Shown here: positions 1-9,070 of the stretch, in pieces
Layout of the letters: each line of letters begins with the position of its first letter
Position numbering within the stretch: position 1 is the stretch's first letter
NCBI RefSeq assembly: GCF_030653755.1
Contig: NZ_JAURYU010000011.1
Coordinates: forward strand, 1-64,000
Length of the DNA stretch: 64,000 nucleotides
Source: Methylotenera sp.
Lineage (GTDB): Bacteria; Pseudomonadota; Gammaproteobacteria; Burkholderiales; Methylophilaceae
Direction of reading: 5' to 3'
Position numbers and translations under genes: made by a program
Notes under the pieces: model-generated
What the model was told of the DNA's origin: nothing
The model's database searches: none
What the model saw: the letters and a program-made list of their open reading frames with translations, nothing else

Positions 1-1046
1 CTAAAGTAATGGTCGTGGCTAGTTTTCTTTTCAAAATCAACTTGCCAAATTTTCTGTGCCTCAGTTAAATCTTCTGGATGAACAACCGAAATCCATTTTT
101 CTATGGATAGGCTGTCGTTTGGATTCAGTCCTGTAAAATCAAACCACTGCTTATTGGTATAGGTGAATGATTCGCCATCAAATGCCCACATATGAATATT
201 CGTGTTATTGAGCAGAATTGATAGCCTTTGTTCGCTTTCTGCAAGCGCCTTACTTCTGGCCGCTAGCTCAGAGGTTCGCTGTTTTATTCTATCTTCAAGA
301 TGCTCTTGGTGTACTAAGATTTCGTCTGTAGCGTGCTGGAGTTTCCCAATCACGGCTTTAATGTGTTTGATGAATGGATTGAAAATTAGCAATGCCTCTA
401 GTGACAGCAACAATAGCGTTAGAAGCCATAATGCGGTCTCTGCACTTTCTAATTGTTTGATAGAAGCTTCACCCTCTAATTGATATTGATGTACGGCTTT
501 ATCAAGAGATGATACTAAGGTGGTTGGTGCTGTGTTGGTAATATAGCGTAGTGCGGCGTTATCTGGATTGAGTTTATCTTTATCTGTGGCGAGTAATGCG
601 CGCACAGTATTGATGTAAGTCCTAACTTGATTGTTAAGTGCTGAGTCACCTTCAAAATACATGGTTCTAACTGCTGGTGACATTGTTGATGGAAGTCCCA
701 TTTCTTGATTGCCATAAAGTAATCCATGATGCGAGACTGCCATTAGTTCAATAGATTCGTTCAATTTGCTACGAATAGACGCTCGTTCGTTTGCGGGTGC
801 CGTAACTAATAAGTTAGCGAACAATGCTGTGCGCTGGCTTAGCATACGTTGACGACCGCTGATGTTAACGACAGCGGCGGTGCTTTCCTGCTCTAAGATT
901 ACAAGTTTAAGGCTGTACCAAGCGGCGGTTGAGAGAGCAGCAACAAGAGATAGTGCAAGTACATAGCGCCAAGTGAGAGCCTGTGCGATACCTAAGTCAT
1001 CTTTGATGTGTAGTTTTGCAAACAAGTTTTTCTCGGTTCTTGCCAC
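1..1046 (-). CDS. Membrane sensor with PilJ-type N-terminal region and PAS domain (partial, C-terminus off window)
   Basis: The frame is open from position 1046 to the window edge, so about 348 N-terminal residues are visible. A transmembrane helix (WRYVLALSLVAALSTAAWY) is followed by a periplasmic stretch containing NISGRQRMLSQR, the signature of the PilJ/NarX-type sensing region. A second transmembrane helix (LWLLTLLLLSLEALLIF) leads into a helical linker. A PAS domain follows, with WAFDGESFTYTNKQWFDFTG and VHPEDL. The output domain lies beyond the edge, so histidine kinase, diguanylate cyclase or phosphodiesterase all remain possible. I chose the GTG at 1046; in-frame TTG codons just upstream are alternatives and none has a clear ribosome binding site. 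The gene stands alone, divergent from a long empty stretch. Confidence 0.75.
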   Translation of the reverse strand, partial: MARTEKNLFAKLHIKDDLGIAQALTWRYVLALSLVAALSTAAWYSLKLVILEQESTAAVVNISGRQRMLSQRTALFANLLVTAPANERASIRSKLNESIELMAVSHHGLLYGNQEMGLPSTMSPAVRTMYFEGDSALNNQVRTYINTVRALLATDKDKLNPDNAALRYITNTAPTTLVSSLDKAVHQYQLEGEASIKQLESAETALWLLTLLLLSLEALLIFNPFIKHIKAVIGKLQHATDEILVHQEHLEDRIKQRTSELAARSKALAESEQRLSILLNNTNIHMWAFDGESFTYTNKQWFDFTGLNPNDSLSIEKWISVVHPEDLTEAQKIWQVDFEKKTSHDHYF

Positions 1047-1844
1047 TGCATATGACAATTGTGTATGAATCAAAACCCTAGATATAGTTAAGTTTACATT
1101 TATTATTAAATATTTAGGTTAATTGTATATGGGTTTTACTTCGTACTTTGTTTTATTGCGTCAATTGAGGGCTTAAATAAACAAGGTATCAGTATGTATG
1201 CAAATTTCATTCCATAGGCAGCGGCTATTTCTAAAGAGTAACGTTTAGCCAATATTTTTATTGGGATATGAAGTGATATGAGGCAATTTATGTGTAGGAC
1301 TAAAACTTGATAAGCAGGTGTTTAGTCTAGTGGTGATAGATCGCAATATTCACCTAATTAAATTGGGCTTAATTACCTTGGCATAAGCTAACACACTTGT
1401 TGTATAGCAATGCATGGTTAGAGAAGTTGATATGAAGTATAGAAAGTTTTGTTAGGGTTGGATGTCAGTTACAGATTGTTGATGTAGTTGGATTTGGGTA
1501 ATTACGCACATGGATAGAGCCGTCCTGAGCGTTGTATTTAATCACAATGCTGGTGCATAACTACCCATAATAGAGTGTGGTATGTCGAAATTGCATCATT
1601 ATTGTGCACTGTCACATAAGTTACCCAGCATTTATAGCGGATTTTTACGAGTGCTTTTATGGTTGTTGTGAGATTTCGTATCTACGGTAGTTAATTTTTT
1701 TGGTGCAAATGATAGGTTTTGATGAGGAGGTAAATGTCAATTTAAGTGTTGATTAAAGTTATTTGATACCTAATTAGTTTTTAAGCTTGATTTAAGCTTA
1801 AGCGCATAAAGTGATGCTCACCAATCATTAAAAGGAGTTTCATC
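1047..1844. other. Long stretch without a gene
   Basis: About 800 bases between the left-edge sensor gene and the first PepSY gene. It is AT-rich with frequent stops in all frames. I see no tRNA, repeat array or convincing small gene. The only clear signal is the paired operator at 1781-1802 next to the PepSY gene. Two unrelated divergent promoters, or an unrecognised small RNA, could lie here. Confidence 0.6.
1781..1802 (+). promoter_or_regulatory. PmrA/QseB-like operator upstream of PepSY gene
   Basis: TTAAGCTT occurs at 1781-1788 and again at 1792-1799, exactly 11 bp (one helical turn) apart. Read differently, 1786-1802 is CTTGAT-N5-CTTAAG, close to the known PmrA/BasR box CTTAAT-N5-CTTAAG. 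It sits 45 bp upstream of the PepSY start at 1845, where an activator would overlap a -35 position. The same pair occurs upstream of the other PepSY gene at 4578-4597. Binding by the neighbouring response regulator is inferred. Confidence 0.6.
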
Positions 1845-2165
1845 ATGAAAAAATCAATGAATATATTTACCTTAGCGTCAGTTATCTCAATAACTTTATT
1901 ATCGCCATTAGCATTTGCAGATAACGATATTCAAAAAATTGAAGCAATTTCAAAAGAGTTAGGTTTAATTACATTAGAACAAGCGAAAGCCAAAGCACTT
2001 GCAGCAAAGCCAGGTGTCGTAGATGATGTTGAACTTGAAAATAGAAAGTTTGGTAAAGGGTGGGACTACGAGTTTGAAATTGTGGATGCCGACGGGCGTG
2101 AATGGGAGGTGTTGGTGGATGCTAAAACTGGCGTAGTAAGAGATGTTAGTCGTGAGTGGTTTTAA
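1845..2165 (+). CDS. Secreted PepSY-domain protein
   Basis: A 106-residue protein with a signal peptide (MKKSMNIFTLASVISITLLSPLAFA, likely cut before DN) and one PepSY domain ending in the typical VDAKTGVVRDVSREWF strand. PepSY proteins are small periplasmic modules, often linked to two-component systems or membrane-stress control; the exact ligand is unknown. AAAGGAG lies about 8 bases before the ATG. The gene converges on the histidine kinase gene and their 3' ends overlap by 20 bp. It is a likely target of the neighbouring response regulator because it shares the paired operator with the PepSY gene heading that operon. Confidence 0.85.
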   Translation: MKKSMNIFTLASVISITLLSPLAFADNDIQKIEAISKELGLITLEQAKAKALAAKPGVVDDVELENRKFGKGWDYEFEIVDADGREWEVLVDAKTGVVRDVSREWF

Positions 2166-3498
2166 GTGAGTGCTTGCGGGGGCTAAACCTAACTTCAACG
2201 CGTAAGCCGCCCAGTGCGGCCGAGCGGCTAAAGCTTAGGTTTGCGCCATAGCTATTTGCAATATCATAGACGATAGCAAGCCCCAAGCCACTACCCGCAA
2301 CAGATTCATCAGCTCTAAAGCCACGTTGTGTGAGTGAGTTTAATTCATGAACAGGGCAGCCTGGCCCATCATCTTCAATCACAAAAATTGGTGATTCGTT
2401 ACCCGTGACCGTCAGTGATACATTACGCTTGCACCATTTACAGGCGTTGTCCAGTAAGTTGCCAAGTATTTCCAATAGGTCTTCGCCATCGCCATGAAAC
2501 TTTGTGCCGTCGGCGACTTCCCACGTGATATTCACGATTTTACTTTTGTAAATCATGCGCATGGTATGCGTGAGTTGCGCAATTTCAGTGTTAAGATCTA
2601 TTTGCTGCATAGGCTGAACGTTACCCATTAAGCGCGCGCGTTTTAACTCTCGTTCAATAATTTGGTCCAAGGCGTCCGTTGCTGCGTATATTGACGCACG
2701 AATGTCTGGCATTTTTTCAATTTCTGAACGCTCAGCGGTTTGATTAAGCAAGGTGAGCTTTGTTTTGAGGGCGTGAGCCAGATTACCTAGAGACTCTCTG
2801 GAGCGTTTAGACTTTTGCTGGATAGTTTGTAGCAGATGATTAAGTTCTGTAATCAGTGGCGCAATTTCTTCAGGACCTTTGGATGCTATCTGGTTGGTTT
2901 CACCGCGCTCTAGTTTTGCAATATCACTTTGAATCTTTTTTAATGGCAGAAGTGCATGCTGAATAATTAGCCGCTGTATGCCTAATAATATCATGAGGCC
3001 TAGTAATGAAATTGCGGCATATATCAATTGAAAGCGCGCAATGCTGGCTTTTAAGGGGCCTAAATTTTCAGCAATTGCTATCGTAATGGCTTGCCCTTGT
3101 TTTTGATAGCCATTGGCAACAATCAGCAGTGATTGCGCTTCAGGACCTTTGCCATAAAGCAGTCTTTTTTCATCTTTCGCTAAGCGACCGATATTGAGGT
3201 CGGTATCCCATAATGAGCGTGAAATGAGGCGTTGTTTACCAGAAGTAACAACATAATAGTGTCCAGAGAATGCGCGCTGGTAGATAGCACTTAAGCGTTG
3301 CGGGTCGATTTTAAGTTGATTGGATGCATTAAATTGCGCACTGGCAAGCAGGCTCTCGCCCTCATGTTGCAGACGTTTGGATAATTGGTCTTCGCTGAGC
3401 TTGTTAATTGCGTAGCTCACCACTAGCCATTGTAGCGAGAGTAGCAAGACTAGACTAAGCGTTAAGCTCCAAGATAGGCGACCCTTGAGCGATAGCAT
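2146..3498 (-). CDS. Sensor histidine kinase, QseC/PmrB/PhoQ-like
   Basis: A 450-residue membrane kinase. A transmembrane helix at about residues 9-31 and a second near 157-175 enclose a periplasmic sensing region. These are followed by a HAMP-like linker, a dimerisation helix with the phosphorylated histidine near residue 242 (LAHALKTKL), an N box (ILGNLLDNACKW), a G1 box (IEDDGPGC) and a G2 box (GSGLGLAI). It overlaps the response regulator gene by one base (TAATG), so the two are translationally coupled, and it is the third gene of the PepSY-regulator-kinase operon. The likely signal is an envelope cue such as cationic peptide or metal, but the sequence does not settle this. Confidence 0.9.
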   Translation of the reverse strand: MLSLKGRLSWSLTLSLVLLLSLQWLVVSYAINKLSEDQLSKRLQHEGESLLASAQFNASNQLKIDPQRLSAIYQRAFSGHYYVVTSGKQRLISRSLWDTDLNIGRLAKDEKRLLYGKGPEAQSLLIVANGYQKQGQAITIAIAENLGPLKASIARFQLIYAAISLLGLMILLGIQRLIIQHALLPLKKIQSDIAKLERGETNQIASKGPEEIAPLITELNHLLQTIQQKSKRSRESLGNLAHALKTKLTLLNQTAERSEIEKMPDIRASIYAATDALDQIIERELKRARLMGNVQPMQQIDLNTEIAQLTHTMRMIYKSKIVNITWEVADGTKFHGDGEDLLEILGNLLDNACKWCKRNVSLTVTGNESPIFVIEDDGPGCPVHELNSLTQRGFRADESVAGSGLGLAIVYDIANSYGANLSFSRSAALGGLRVEVRFSPRKHSLKTTHD

Positions 3499-4163
3499 TA
3501 CGTTGTTGCCCCAAATACATAGCCCTGGCCACGCCTTGTTTGTATTAAGTGACTCCCAATTTTTTGGCGCAGACGGTTTACATAGACCTCAATTACATTA
3601 CTATCTTTATCTTCATCATATTCATAAACATGTTCAGTGAGCACTGTTTTAGAAAGAATGTATCCTGAATGCAGCATAAAGTATCGTAGTAATCTAAATT
3701 CGATATTGGTGAGCTTACATTGCTCGCCATTGTCGAATATAACTGTTTGCGTTTGTTCGTTTAATGTAAAGTGCCCTGCATGTAGCGTTTCTACAGCATT
3801 ACCTGTGCTACGTTTAAGTACAGCGCTGATGCGTGCAAGTAACTCTTCAATCTGAAAAGGCTTGCTGACATAATCATCGGCACCAGTATTAAAACCAGCT
3901 ACTTTATCTTGCCATCCACCTCTGGCAGTGAGAATAATGATAGGCGCAGTGATTTGCGCTTTGCGCCAGTTAGCTAATATCTCTAGGCCATTACGTTTTG
4001 GTAGGCCTAAATCTAGTATGACCAAGTCGTAAGGCTCTAATTTACCTTGTATTTCAGCTTCTATGCCATCTGTCGCTAAGTCTGTGGCATAGCCAGCGCG
4101 TTGCAAGCTTGTTTGAAGTTGCGGACCAAGTATTGCATCATCTTCAACTAAAAGTAAGCGCAT
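3498..4163 (-). CDS. OmpR-family response regulator, PmrA/QseB-like
   Basis: A 221-residue two-domain regulator. The receiver domain has acidic residues EDD at 7-9, the phospho-accepting aspartate near residue 51 (VILDLGLP), a conserved threonine in ILTARG and a lysine in SKPF. The C-terminal winged helix has the usual VIEVYVNRLRQKI recognition segment and ends RRGQGYVF. It lies 3 bp after the PepSY gene and overlaps the kinase gene by one base. It is the natural candidate to bind the paired TTAAGCTT operators upstream of both PepSY genes, which would make the operon autoregulated. Confidence 0.92.
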   Translation of the reverse strand: MRLLLVEDDAILGPQLQTSLQRAGYATDLATDGIEAEIQGKLEPYDLVILDLGLPKRNGLEILANWRKAQITAPIIILTARGGWQDKVAGFNTGADDYVSKPFQIEELLARISAVLKRSTGNAVETLHAGHFTLNEQTQTVIFDNGEQCKLTNIEFRLLRYFMLHSGYILSKTVLTEHVYEYDEDKDSNVIEVYVNRLRQKIGSHLIQTRRGQGYVFGATT

Positions 4164-4166
4164 TAT

Positions 4167-4496
4167 TTAATCCTCAAGCTCCAGCTTGATTAGCTTGCCT
4201 GTTTTTGCATCAAGCTTAATTTCCCAAACTTGACTGTGCGCATCTAGAATTTCCACCTCATAGATATGTCTTCCTTTTTTGCGCTCAAGTTCTGTTTCCA
4301 GCACTTCGCCAGGTTTAATTTCTTTTGCTAATTTTATGATTTTCTCTAATGGGAGAATCTCGCCAGCGCTTAATAGTTGACGCGCAGTTTGCTGATTACT
4401 ATCAGCGTTGGCATGATGATTAGTCAATATCAATACGCTTGCTAAGAGTATACAGGCGACAATGGCTAATACAGATAAGCTAAATTTTTTCATCAT
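4167..4496 (-). CDS. PepSY-domain protein heading the two-component operon
   Basis: About 109 residues from the ATG at 4496; a longer frame opens at 4544, but the earlier residues do not look like part of the protein. The start MMKKFSLSVLAIVACILL is a signal peptide or membrane anchor, followed by NHHANADS. The PepSY domain covers most of the rest (EVLETELERKKGRHIYEVEI, IKLDAKTGKLIKLE). It is the first gene of an operon with the response regulator and kinase, and probably acts in the periplasm near the kinase sensor. It resembles the PepSY protein at 1845 in size and layout. Its upstream region carries the same operator pair. Confidence 0.82.
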   Translation of the reverse strand: MMKKFSLSVLAIVACILLASVLILTNHHANADSNQQTARQLLSAGEILPLEKIIKLAKEIKPGEVLETELERKKGRHIYEVEILDAHSQVWEIKLDAKTGKLIKLELED

Positions 4497-4577
4497 AATA
4501 TGTTGTTTGTTTAGGTGGTATTGCGCACCTAGACAACACTCCAATTGAAAGATAATGGTAACGCATTGTGCATGAGA

Positions 4578-4597
4578 AAGCTTAATCTAAGCTTAAA
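4578..4597 (-). promoter_or_regulatory. PmrA/QseB-like operator upstream of the PepSY-regulator-kinase operon
   Basis: On the coding (minus) strand TTAAGCTT occurs twice with an 11-bp repeat period, in the same orientation relative to the gene as the site at 1781-1802. On the plus strand it also reads CTTAAT-N5-CTTAAA (4581-4597), one base from the enterobacterial PmrA box. It lies about 80 bp upstream of the PepSY start and fits autoregulation by the operon's own response regulator. Confidence 0.6.
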
Positions 4598-4720
4598 ATC
4601 TCAGTGCTTTGCTAGGCTAGGAGAAGATGAGTGACGCTTAAAAATAGTTAATCTCGCGACACTTTCTTATCAAAGTATGTCGCTAACATAGTATGTTTAG
4701 AGGTGAGTTTGAAAAGACTA

Positions 4721-5641
4721 TTAATTAATTTTATAGCTTGCAATTGCGCGTGATACAGCGATATATGAGCCTACCCAGCCAATGCCGATTGCGGACATCA
4801 TGACAGTGAGGAATAGTTGTGCATCAAACAGCGTTAGGCTGAAGTCATTGCTATATAAATGGGCGATTTGCGACATGGATAGATTAAACGCCTGAATCAT
4901 GCCGACAAGCATCAATACAGCCAATAAGCCGCCAAATAAGCCGTAAAGTGCGCCAGCATATAAAAACGGCATGCGTATAAAACTGCGGGTGGCGCCGATA
5001 AGGTTGCTCACTTCTATTTCATCTTTCTGCGTTAATATCTGCATGCGTACAGTGTTGCCGATAATCACTAACAGTACGATGGCTAATAAGCCAGCAATCA
5101 TCGAGATAAGCTTTTTACCTAGGTTTAATAAAGAGGAAAGACGCTTCACCCATTCGGTATTGAGCAAAGCCAGCTCTACATTCGGTAAGTGTTGTAGTGT
5201 ATCTTTTAGTTGAATCAAGCTGTCAGGGTCTGATGATTTTGCTTGAATAAAAAATGCGTCTGGTAATGGGTTTTTACCTAGTTGCGATACAGCATCGTTC
5301 ACATCTTGATTACTTTTTGATTTAACTTGTAATTGTTGCCACGCTTCTTCTTTAGTGACTAAATGAAAACGCTGAATATCCTGATTTTTCGCTAATTGTT
5401 GTTCAATTTTTTTAATTGCATCAGGATTGATGTCTACTTTGAGAAATAGGCTGATCTCTGTGTCTTTTTGCATGTGCTCAGTGAGCTTTGATAAGTTATC
5501 GACAGCCAAATAGAATAAGCTGGGCAGGCACATGGCCACACCAATTACCAAGCAAATCATAAACGTTGAAAGCATGTTGTTACGCATGCGACTAAGCACA
5601 AGCTTAAGTGTCTGTATGTGTTGATTTAGCCAGTTGTTCAT
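4721..5641 (-). CDS. ftsX: Cell division protein FtsX
   Basis: A 306-residue inner-membrane protein with the FtsX layout: an N-terminal helix near residues 25-47, a periplasmic loop to about residue 165, then three helices. The last of these follow LTQKDEIEVSNLIGATRSFIR, the conserved cytoplasmic segment. With FtsE it forms an ABC-like complex at the septum that relays ATP hydrolysis to periplasmic peptidoglycan hydrolase activators. It overlaps ftsE by four bases (ATGA). The order ftsY-ftsE-ftsX is the usual proteobacterial one. No rpoH gene follows, unlike in enterobacteria. Confidence 0.95.
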   Translation of the reverse strand: MNNWLNQHIQTLKLVLSRMRNNMLSTFMICLVIGVAMCLPSLFYLAVDNLSKLTEHMQKDTEISLFLKVDINPDAIKKIEQQLAKNQDIQRFHLVTKEEAWQQLQVKSKSNQDVNDAVSQLGKNPLPDAFFIQAKSSDPDSLIQLKDTLQHLPNVELALLNTEWVKRLSSLLNLGKKLISMIAGLLAIVLLVIIGNTVRMQILTQKDEIEVSNLIGATRSFIRMPFLYAGALYGLFGGLLAVLMLVGMIQAFNLSMSQIAHLYSNDFSLTLFDAQLFLTVMMSAIGIGWVGSYIAVSRAIASYKIN

Positions 5642-6351
5642 GATGTGGAACGCTCTATGGAAGATAACGCTTGGTCTACATGAGACTCTTTAAGTAAATG
5701 CTCAGTCAGTGAGCCTTGGTTGATATGCATCACTCTGTTTTGTCTTGCGCTCATGCCTAATGCATCATGAGTGGACATAATCACTGTTACCCCCACTTGA
5801 TTAAAAGCATAGAAAATCGCCATAATATCTGCGGCGTAGCTAGCATCTAAATTGCCTGTAGGTTCATCCGCAAGTAATATCGATGGACGGCTTACCACTG
5901 CACGTGCAATCGCTAAGCGCTGTTGTTCACCACCAGATAAAGTAATTGGCATCGCCTTTTCTTTATTTAATAAGCCTACTTTATCCAGTGCTGCGCGTAC
6001 GCGTTTAGCAGCTTCTTGTCCTGTTATGCCATTGATACGTAAAGGTAAAATGACGTTCTCAAAACAGTTTCTGTCATACAGCAGTTTATGGTCTTGAAAA
6101 ATCAAACCAAATCGACGGCGTAAAAATGGGATGGCAGAAGGTTTAAGCTGGTTAACATTCTGATTGGCAATCAGCACGGTGCCACTGGTAGGGCGCTCTG
6201 TGGCGGCAATCAGTTTTAATAATGTACTTTTACCAGCGCCAGAATGCCCAGTAAGAAACACAAACTCACCAGCATCAATGTTAAAACTAATGTTTTTGAG
6301 TATTTCATCGCTACCTGGGTAGCGCTTGGTGACTTTATCAAATTGAATCAT
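5638..6351 (-). CDS. ftsE: Cell division ATP-binding protein FtsE
   Basis: A 237-residue ABC ATPase with Walker A GHSGAGKST near residue 36, Q-loop FQDHKLL (the FtsE-type form), signature LSGGEQQR and Walker B ILLADEPTGNLD, followed by the switch histidine in MSTHD. The length is slightly above the family norm because of a short C-terminal tail. It pairs with FtsX in the membrane. It sits 45 bp after ftsY and overlaps ftsX by four bases, so the three genes are likely one transcript. Confidence 0.97.
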   Translation of the reverse strand: MIQFDKVTKRYPGSDEILKNISFNIDAGEFVFLTGHSGAGKSTLLKLIAATERPTSGTVLIANQNVNQLKPSAIPFLRRRFGLIFQDHKLLYDRNCFENVILPLRINGITGQEAAKRVRAALDKVGLLNKEKAMPITLSGGEQQRLAIARAVVSRPSILLADEPTGNLDASYAADIMAIFYAFNQVGVTVIMSTHDALGMSARQNRVMHINQGSLTEHLLKESHVDQALSSIERSTS

Positions 6352-6396
6352 ATTTGTATTTTAGTCTTAATGCGGGTGCGTTTTGAAAATTGTTTT

Positions 6397-7377
6397 TTAT
6401 GACTCAATCATCGCGTCAATAAACTCATTTGCATTAAATGGTCTAAGGTCGTCAATTGCCTCACCAATGCCAATATAGCGGATAGGTATTGGCCTTGCCT
6501 GTGCAATTGCCGCAATCACGCCCCCTTTGGCGGTGCCATCCAGCTTGCTTAACACTAAGCCTGTGACGCCGAGTGCGTCATCAAAAATTTTCACTTGAGA
6601 TACTGCATTTTGCCCAGTGTTAGCATCTAGCACTAGCAACACTTCGTGCGGTGCGCCAGGTAATGCTTTGTCCATCACACGTTTAACTTTTGCAATTTCA
6701 TCCATCAGGTGCATTTGCGTAGGTAGGCGGCCAGCTGTATCTGCCAACACAATATCAATGTTTTTGGCACGCGCAGAGTTAATAGCATCAAACATCACCG
6801 CTGCAGGGTCGCCACTAGTTTGGGCAACCACATGTACATTATTACGCTCACCCCATACTTGTAATTGTTCACGTGCGGCTGCTCTAAATGTATCGCCAGC
6901 AGCAATCAGCACACTCTTGCCTTCTGATTGAAAATGTTTGGCTAACTTGCCTATAGTGGTGGTTTTCCCCGCGCCGTTCACGCCAGCCAGCATGATAATA
7001 AACGGTTGGTGGGTCGTTGTTTCTAGTGGTTTTTGTAATGGTAAGAGTAAGTCAGTGAGTGACTCTTTCAGGGCCGCTTTAAGTTGCACTGTGTCATCAA
7101 GGTTTTGGCGTTTTACGCGACTTTTGATGTCATCAAGTAAATGTTGTGTTGCACTAATGCCTACATCAGACGTTAATAATATCGTTTCTAGTTCTTCATA
7201 AACCTCAGCGTCAATTTTCCCACCACCAAAAATACTGGCGAGTTGATTGCCCAGCTGGCTTCTGGTTTTTGCTAAACCTTGTTTTAAGCGCGTAGCCCAA
7301 CTTTGGCTTTGAGCTACTTCATTAGGTTTAACTTCTGGCGTAGTAACTGGTTTGTCTTTTTTGAAAAAATCGAACAT
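6397..7377 (-). CDS. ftsY: Signal recognition particle receptor FtsY
   Basis: A 326-residue SRP GTPase that docks ribosome-SRP complexes at the inner membrane for co-translational insertion. The acidic N-terminal region is short (about 30 residues). The N domain follows, then the G domain with G1 GVNGAGKTTTIGKLAKH, G2/I-box DTFRAAAREQL, G3 DTAGR, G4 TKLD-like SKLDGTAKGG and the closing GIGEAIDDLRPF. It heads the ftsYEX group. Its start region faces the M16 peptidase genes across 284 bp. Confidence 0.97.
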   Translation of the reverse strand: MFDFFKKDKPVTTPEVKPNEVAQSQSWATRLKQGLAKTRSQLGNQLASIFGGGKIDAEVYEELETILLTSDVGISATQHLLDDIKSRVKRQNLDDTVQLKAALKESLTDLLLPLQKPLETTTHQPFIIMLAGVNGAGKTTTIGKLAKHFQSEGKSVLIAAGDTFRAAAREQLQVWGERNNVHVVAQTSGDPAAVMFDAINSARAKNIDIVLADTAGRLPTQMHLMDEIAKVKRVMDKALPGAPHEVLLVLDANTGQNAVSQVKIFDDALGVTGLVLSKLDGTAKGGVIAAIAQARPIPIRYIGIGEAIDDLRPFNANEFIDAMIES

Positions 7378-7434
7378 AAATTTTTAACTGAGTTTAGTAG
7401 CACTATTTTAGCTTAATTTTGCTTGAGGCAAACC

Positions 7435-7461
7435 AGTTCATTTCATGTATGTTAATGAACT
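7435..7461. repeat. Small inverted repeat in the ftsY / M16 peptidase divergent region
   Basis: AGTTCATT and AATGAACT are separated by 11 bases. It lies about 60 bp upstream of ftsY and 200 bp upstream of the peptidase genes. It could be an operator for either, but there is only one copy and no known match, so this is tentative. Confidence 0.3.
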
Positions 7462-7661
7462 CATATGACCTTTTAATTAAGCATGATTGCCATTAACATG
7501 GCTGATTTAGAATAATGCCAGTGATTTATTGAGATACGGTCCAGGCTGAACTAAGTCAATGGTATCCTTGTCACAAAAGCTTATTCAATGAGTCGTCTGA
7601 ATTTATGTCAGACTTAGCGTTTGTTTAATCATACTGATAAAAATAACTGGAGATAAGTCCT

Positions 7662-9023
7662 GTGCGTACAAAATGTTTTTTAATCCTTTTGTTATTAATG
7701 CCACTCACTGTTTTTGCTAATCCATCCATCAAAGAATTCAAGCTAGATAATGGCCTTAAGGTGATTGTGCAAGAAGATCATCGCGCCCCTGTTGTAGTGT
7801 CTCAGGTTTGGTATCGTGCTGGCAGCTTGGATGAAGTGAACGGAAAAACAGGCGTGGCACATGTGCTTGAGCATATGATGTTTAAAGGTACAAAAAAAGT
7901 ACCCGCTGGGCAATTCTCACGTTTAATCGCTGCGGCAGGTGGCAAAGAAAATGCATTTACTAGTACTGATTACACCTGTTATTTTCAGCAACTAGAAAAA
8001 TCACATTTGCCGCTTTCATTTAAGTTAGAAGCTGACCGCATGGCGAACTTGCAACTAACCGAAGAAGAATTTGCTAAAGAAATCAAAGTGGTGATGGAAG
8101 AGCGTCGCTGGCGCACTGATGATAAGCCGCAGTCCAAAGTGAATGAAGCATTTCAAGGGGTTGTGTATCGAGCACATCCATACTCACGCCCTGTGATTGG
8201 CTTTATGGATGACTTAGAAAACATGACCGTTGAAGACGCGCGTGAGTGGTATAACAATTGGTATGCACCTAACAACGCAACATTAGTAGTGGTAGGTGAT
8301 GTGAAAGCTGATGAAGTGTATCAGTTAGCAAAACAACATTTTGGAAAGCTAAAGCCTAAGGTGTTGCCTGTACGCAAACCTCAAGTCGAGCCAGTACAGT
8401 TAGGCGAGCGACGTGTCGTTGTAAAAGCCCCAGCTAAACTACCGTATTTGTTGATGGGCTATCATGTGCCGCCTGTGCTTAATCCTGAATCAGACTGGGA
8501 GCCTTATGCATTGGAAGTGCTGGCTGGTGTATTAAGTGGCAACCCTGCAGCACGACTCAACCAAAGTTTGGTTCGAGACTCACAATTAGCCATTGATGCA
8601 GACGCTGGCTATGATTTGTTATCACGCGGACGCCAAAGTTTATTTTCTTTAGATGGCACACCTAGTGAAGGCAAAACGGTGGTTGAGCTTGAGCAAGCAT
8701 TATTGCAAGAAATCGAAAAAATTAAGAAAACAGGCATTTCACAAGAGGAGCTTGATCGTGTTAAAGCGGGCGTAATTGCTGCTGATGTTTATCAACGTGA
8801 CTCTATGTTTTATCAGGGCATGCAGTTAGGTACGATAGAAACGATTGGGTTCTCTTGGAAAATAATAGAAGATTATCCTAATAAACTGCGTGCGGTGACT
8901 GCTGAGCAAGTGCAGGCTGTGGCAAAAAAATATCTGCATCAAGATAACCTCACGATTGCGACATTGGATCCTCAACCGATGGACCCTAATGCAAAGCCAC
9001 AGGGTCAGCCACACGTACACTAA
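7662..9023 (+). CDS. M16-family zinc peptidase, active subunit, periplasmic
   Basis: A 453-residue protein with a cleavable signal peptide (about residues 1-19, ending VFA). It has the inverted zinc motif HVLEH at 67-71 and the third ligand in the EE pair near residues 146-147, as in pitrilysin and mitochondrial processing peptidase. The C-terminal half carries the second M16 domain. The GTG start has GGAG about 10 bases upstream. Its product probably pairs with that of the next gene, 47 bp downstream, to make a two-subunit protease clamp. Substrates are unknown. The final HVH tail is not part of the fold. Confidence 0.92.
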   Translation: MRTKCFLILLLLMPLTVFANPSIKEFKLDNGLKVIVQEDHRAPVVVSQVWYRAGSLDEVNGKTGVAHVLEHMMFKGTKKVPAGQFSRLIAAAGGKENAFTSTDYTCYFQQLEKSHLPLSFKLEADRMANLQLTEEEFAKEIKVVMEERRWRTDDKPQSKVNEAFQGVVYRAHPYSRPVIGFMDDLENMTVEDAREWYNNWYAPNNATLVVVGDVKADEVYQLAKQHFGKLKPKVLPVRKPQVEPVQLGERRVVVKAPAKLPYLLMGYHVPPVLNPESDWEPYALEVLAGVLSGNPAARLNQSLVRDSQLAIDADAGYDLLSRGRQSLFSLDGTPSEGKTVVELEQALLQEIEKIKKTGISQEELDRVKAGVIAADVYQRDSMFYQGMQLGTIETIGFSWKIIEDYPNKLRAVTAEQVQAVAKKYLHQDNLTIATLDPQPMDPNAKPQGQPHVH

Positions 9024-9070
9024 TTGAATATAACACTTTAATTTTTAAGAATTTTTAAGGTAAAAAAATA

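Noticed and set aside
202-727. Two open frames of 93 and 70 residues near the left edge
   Set aside because: They lie opposite or out of frame with the continuous sensor gene that gives a coherent PilJ-PAS protein.
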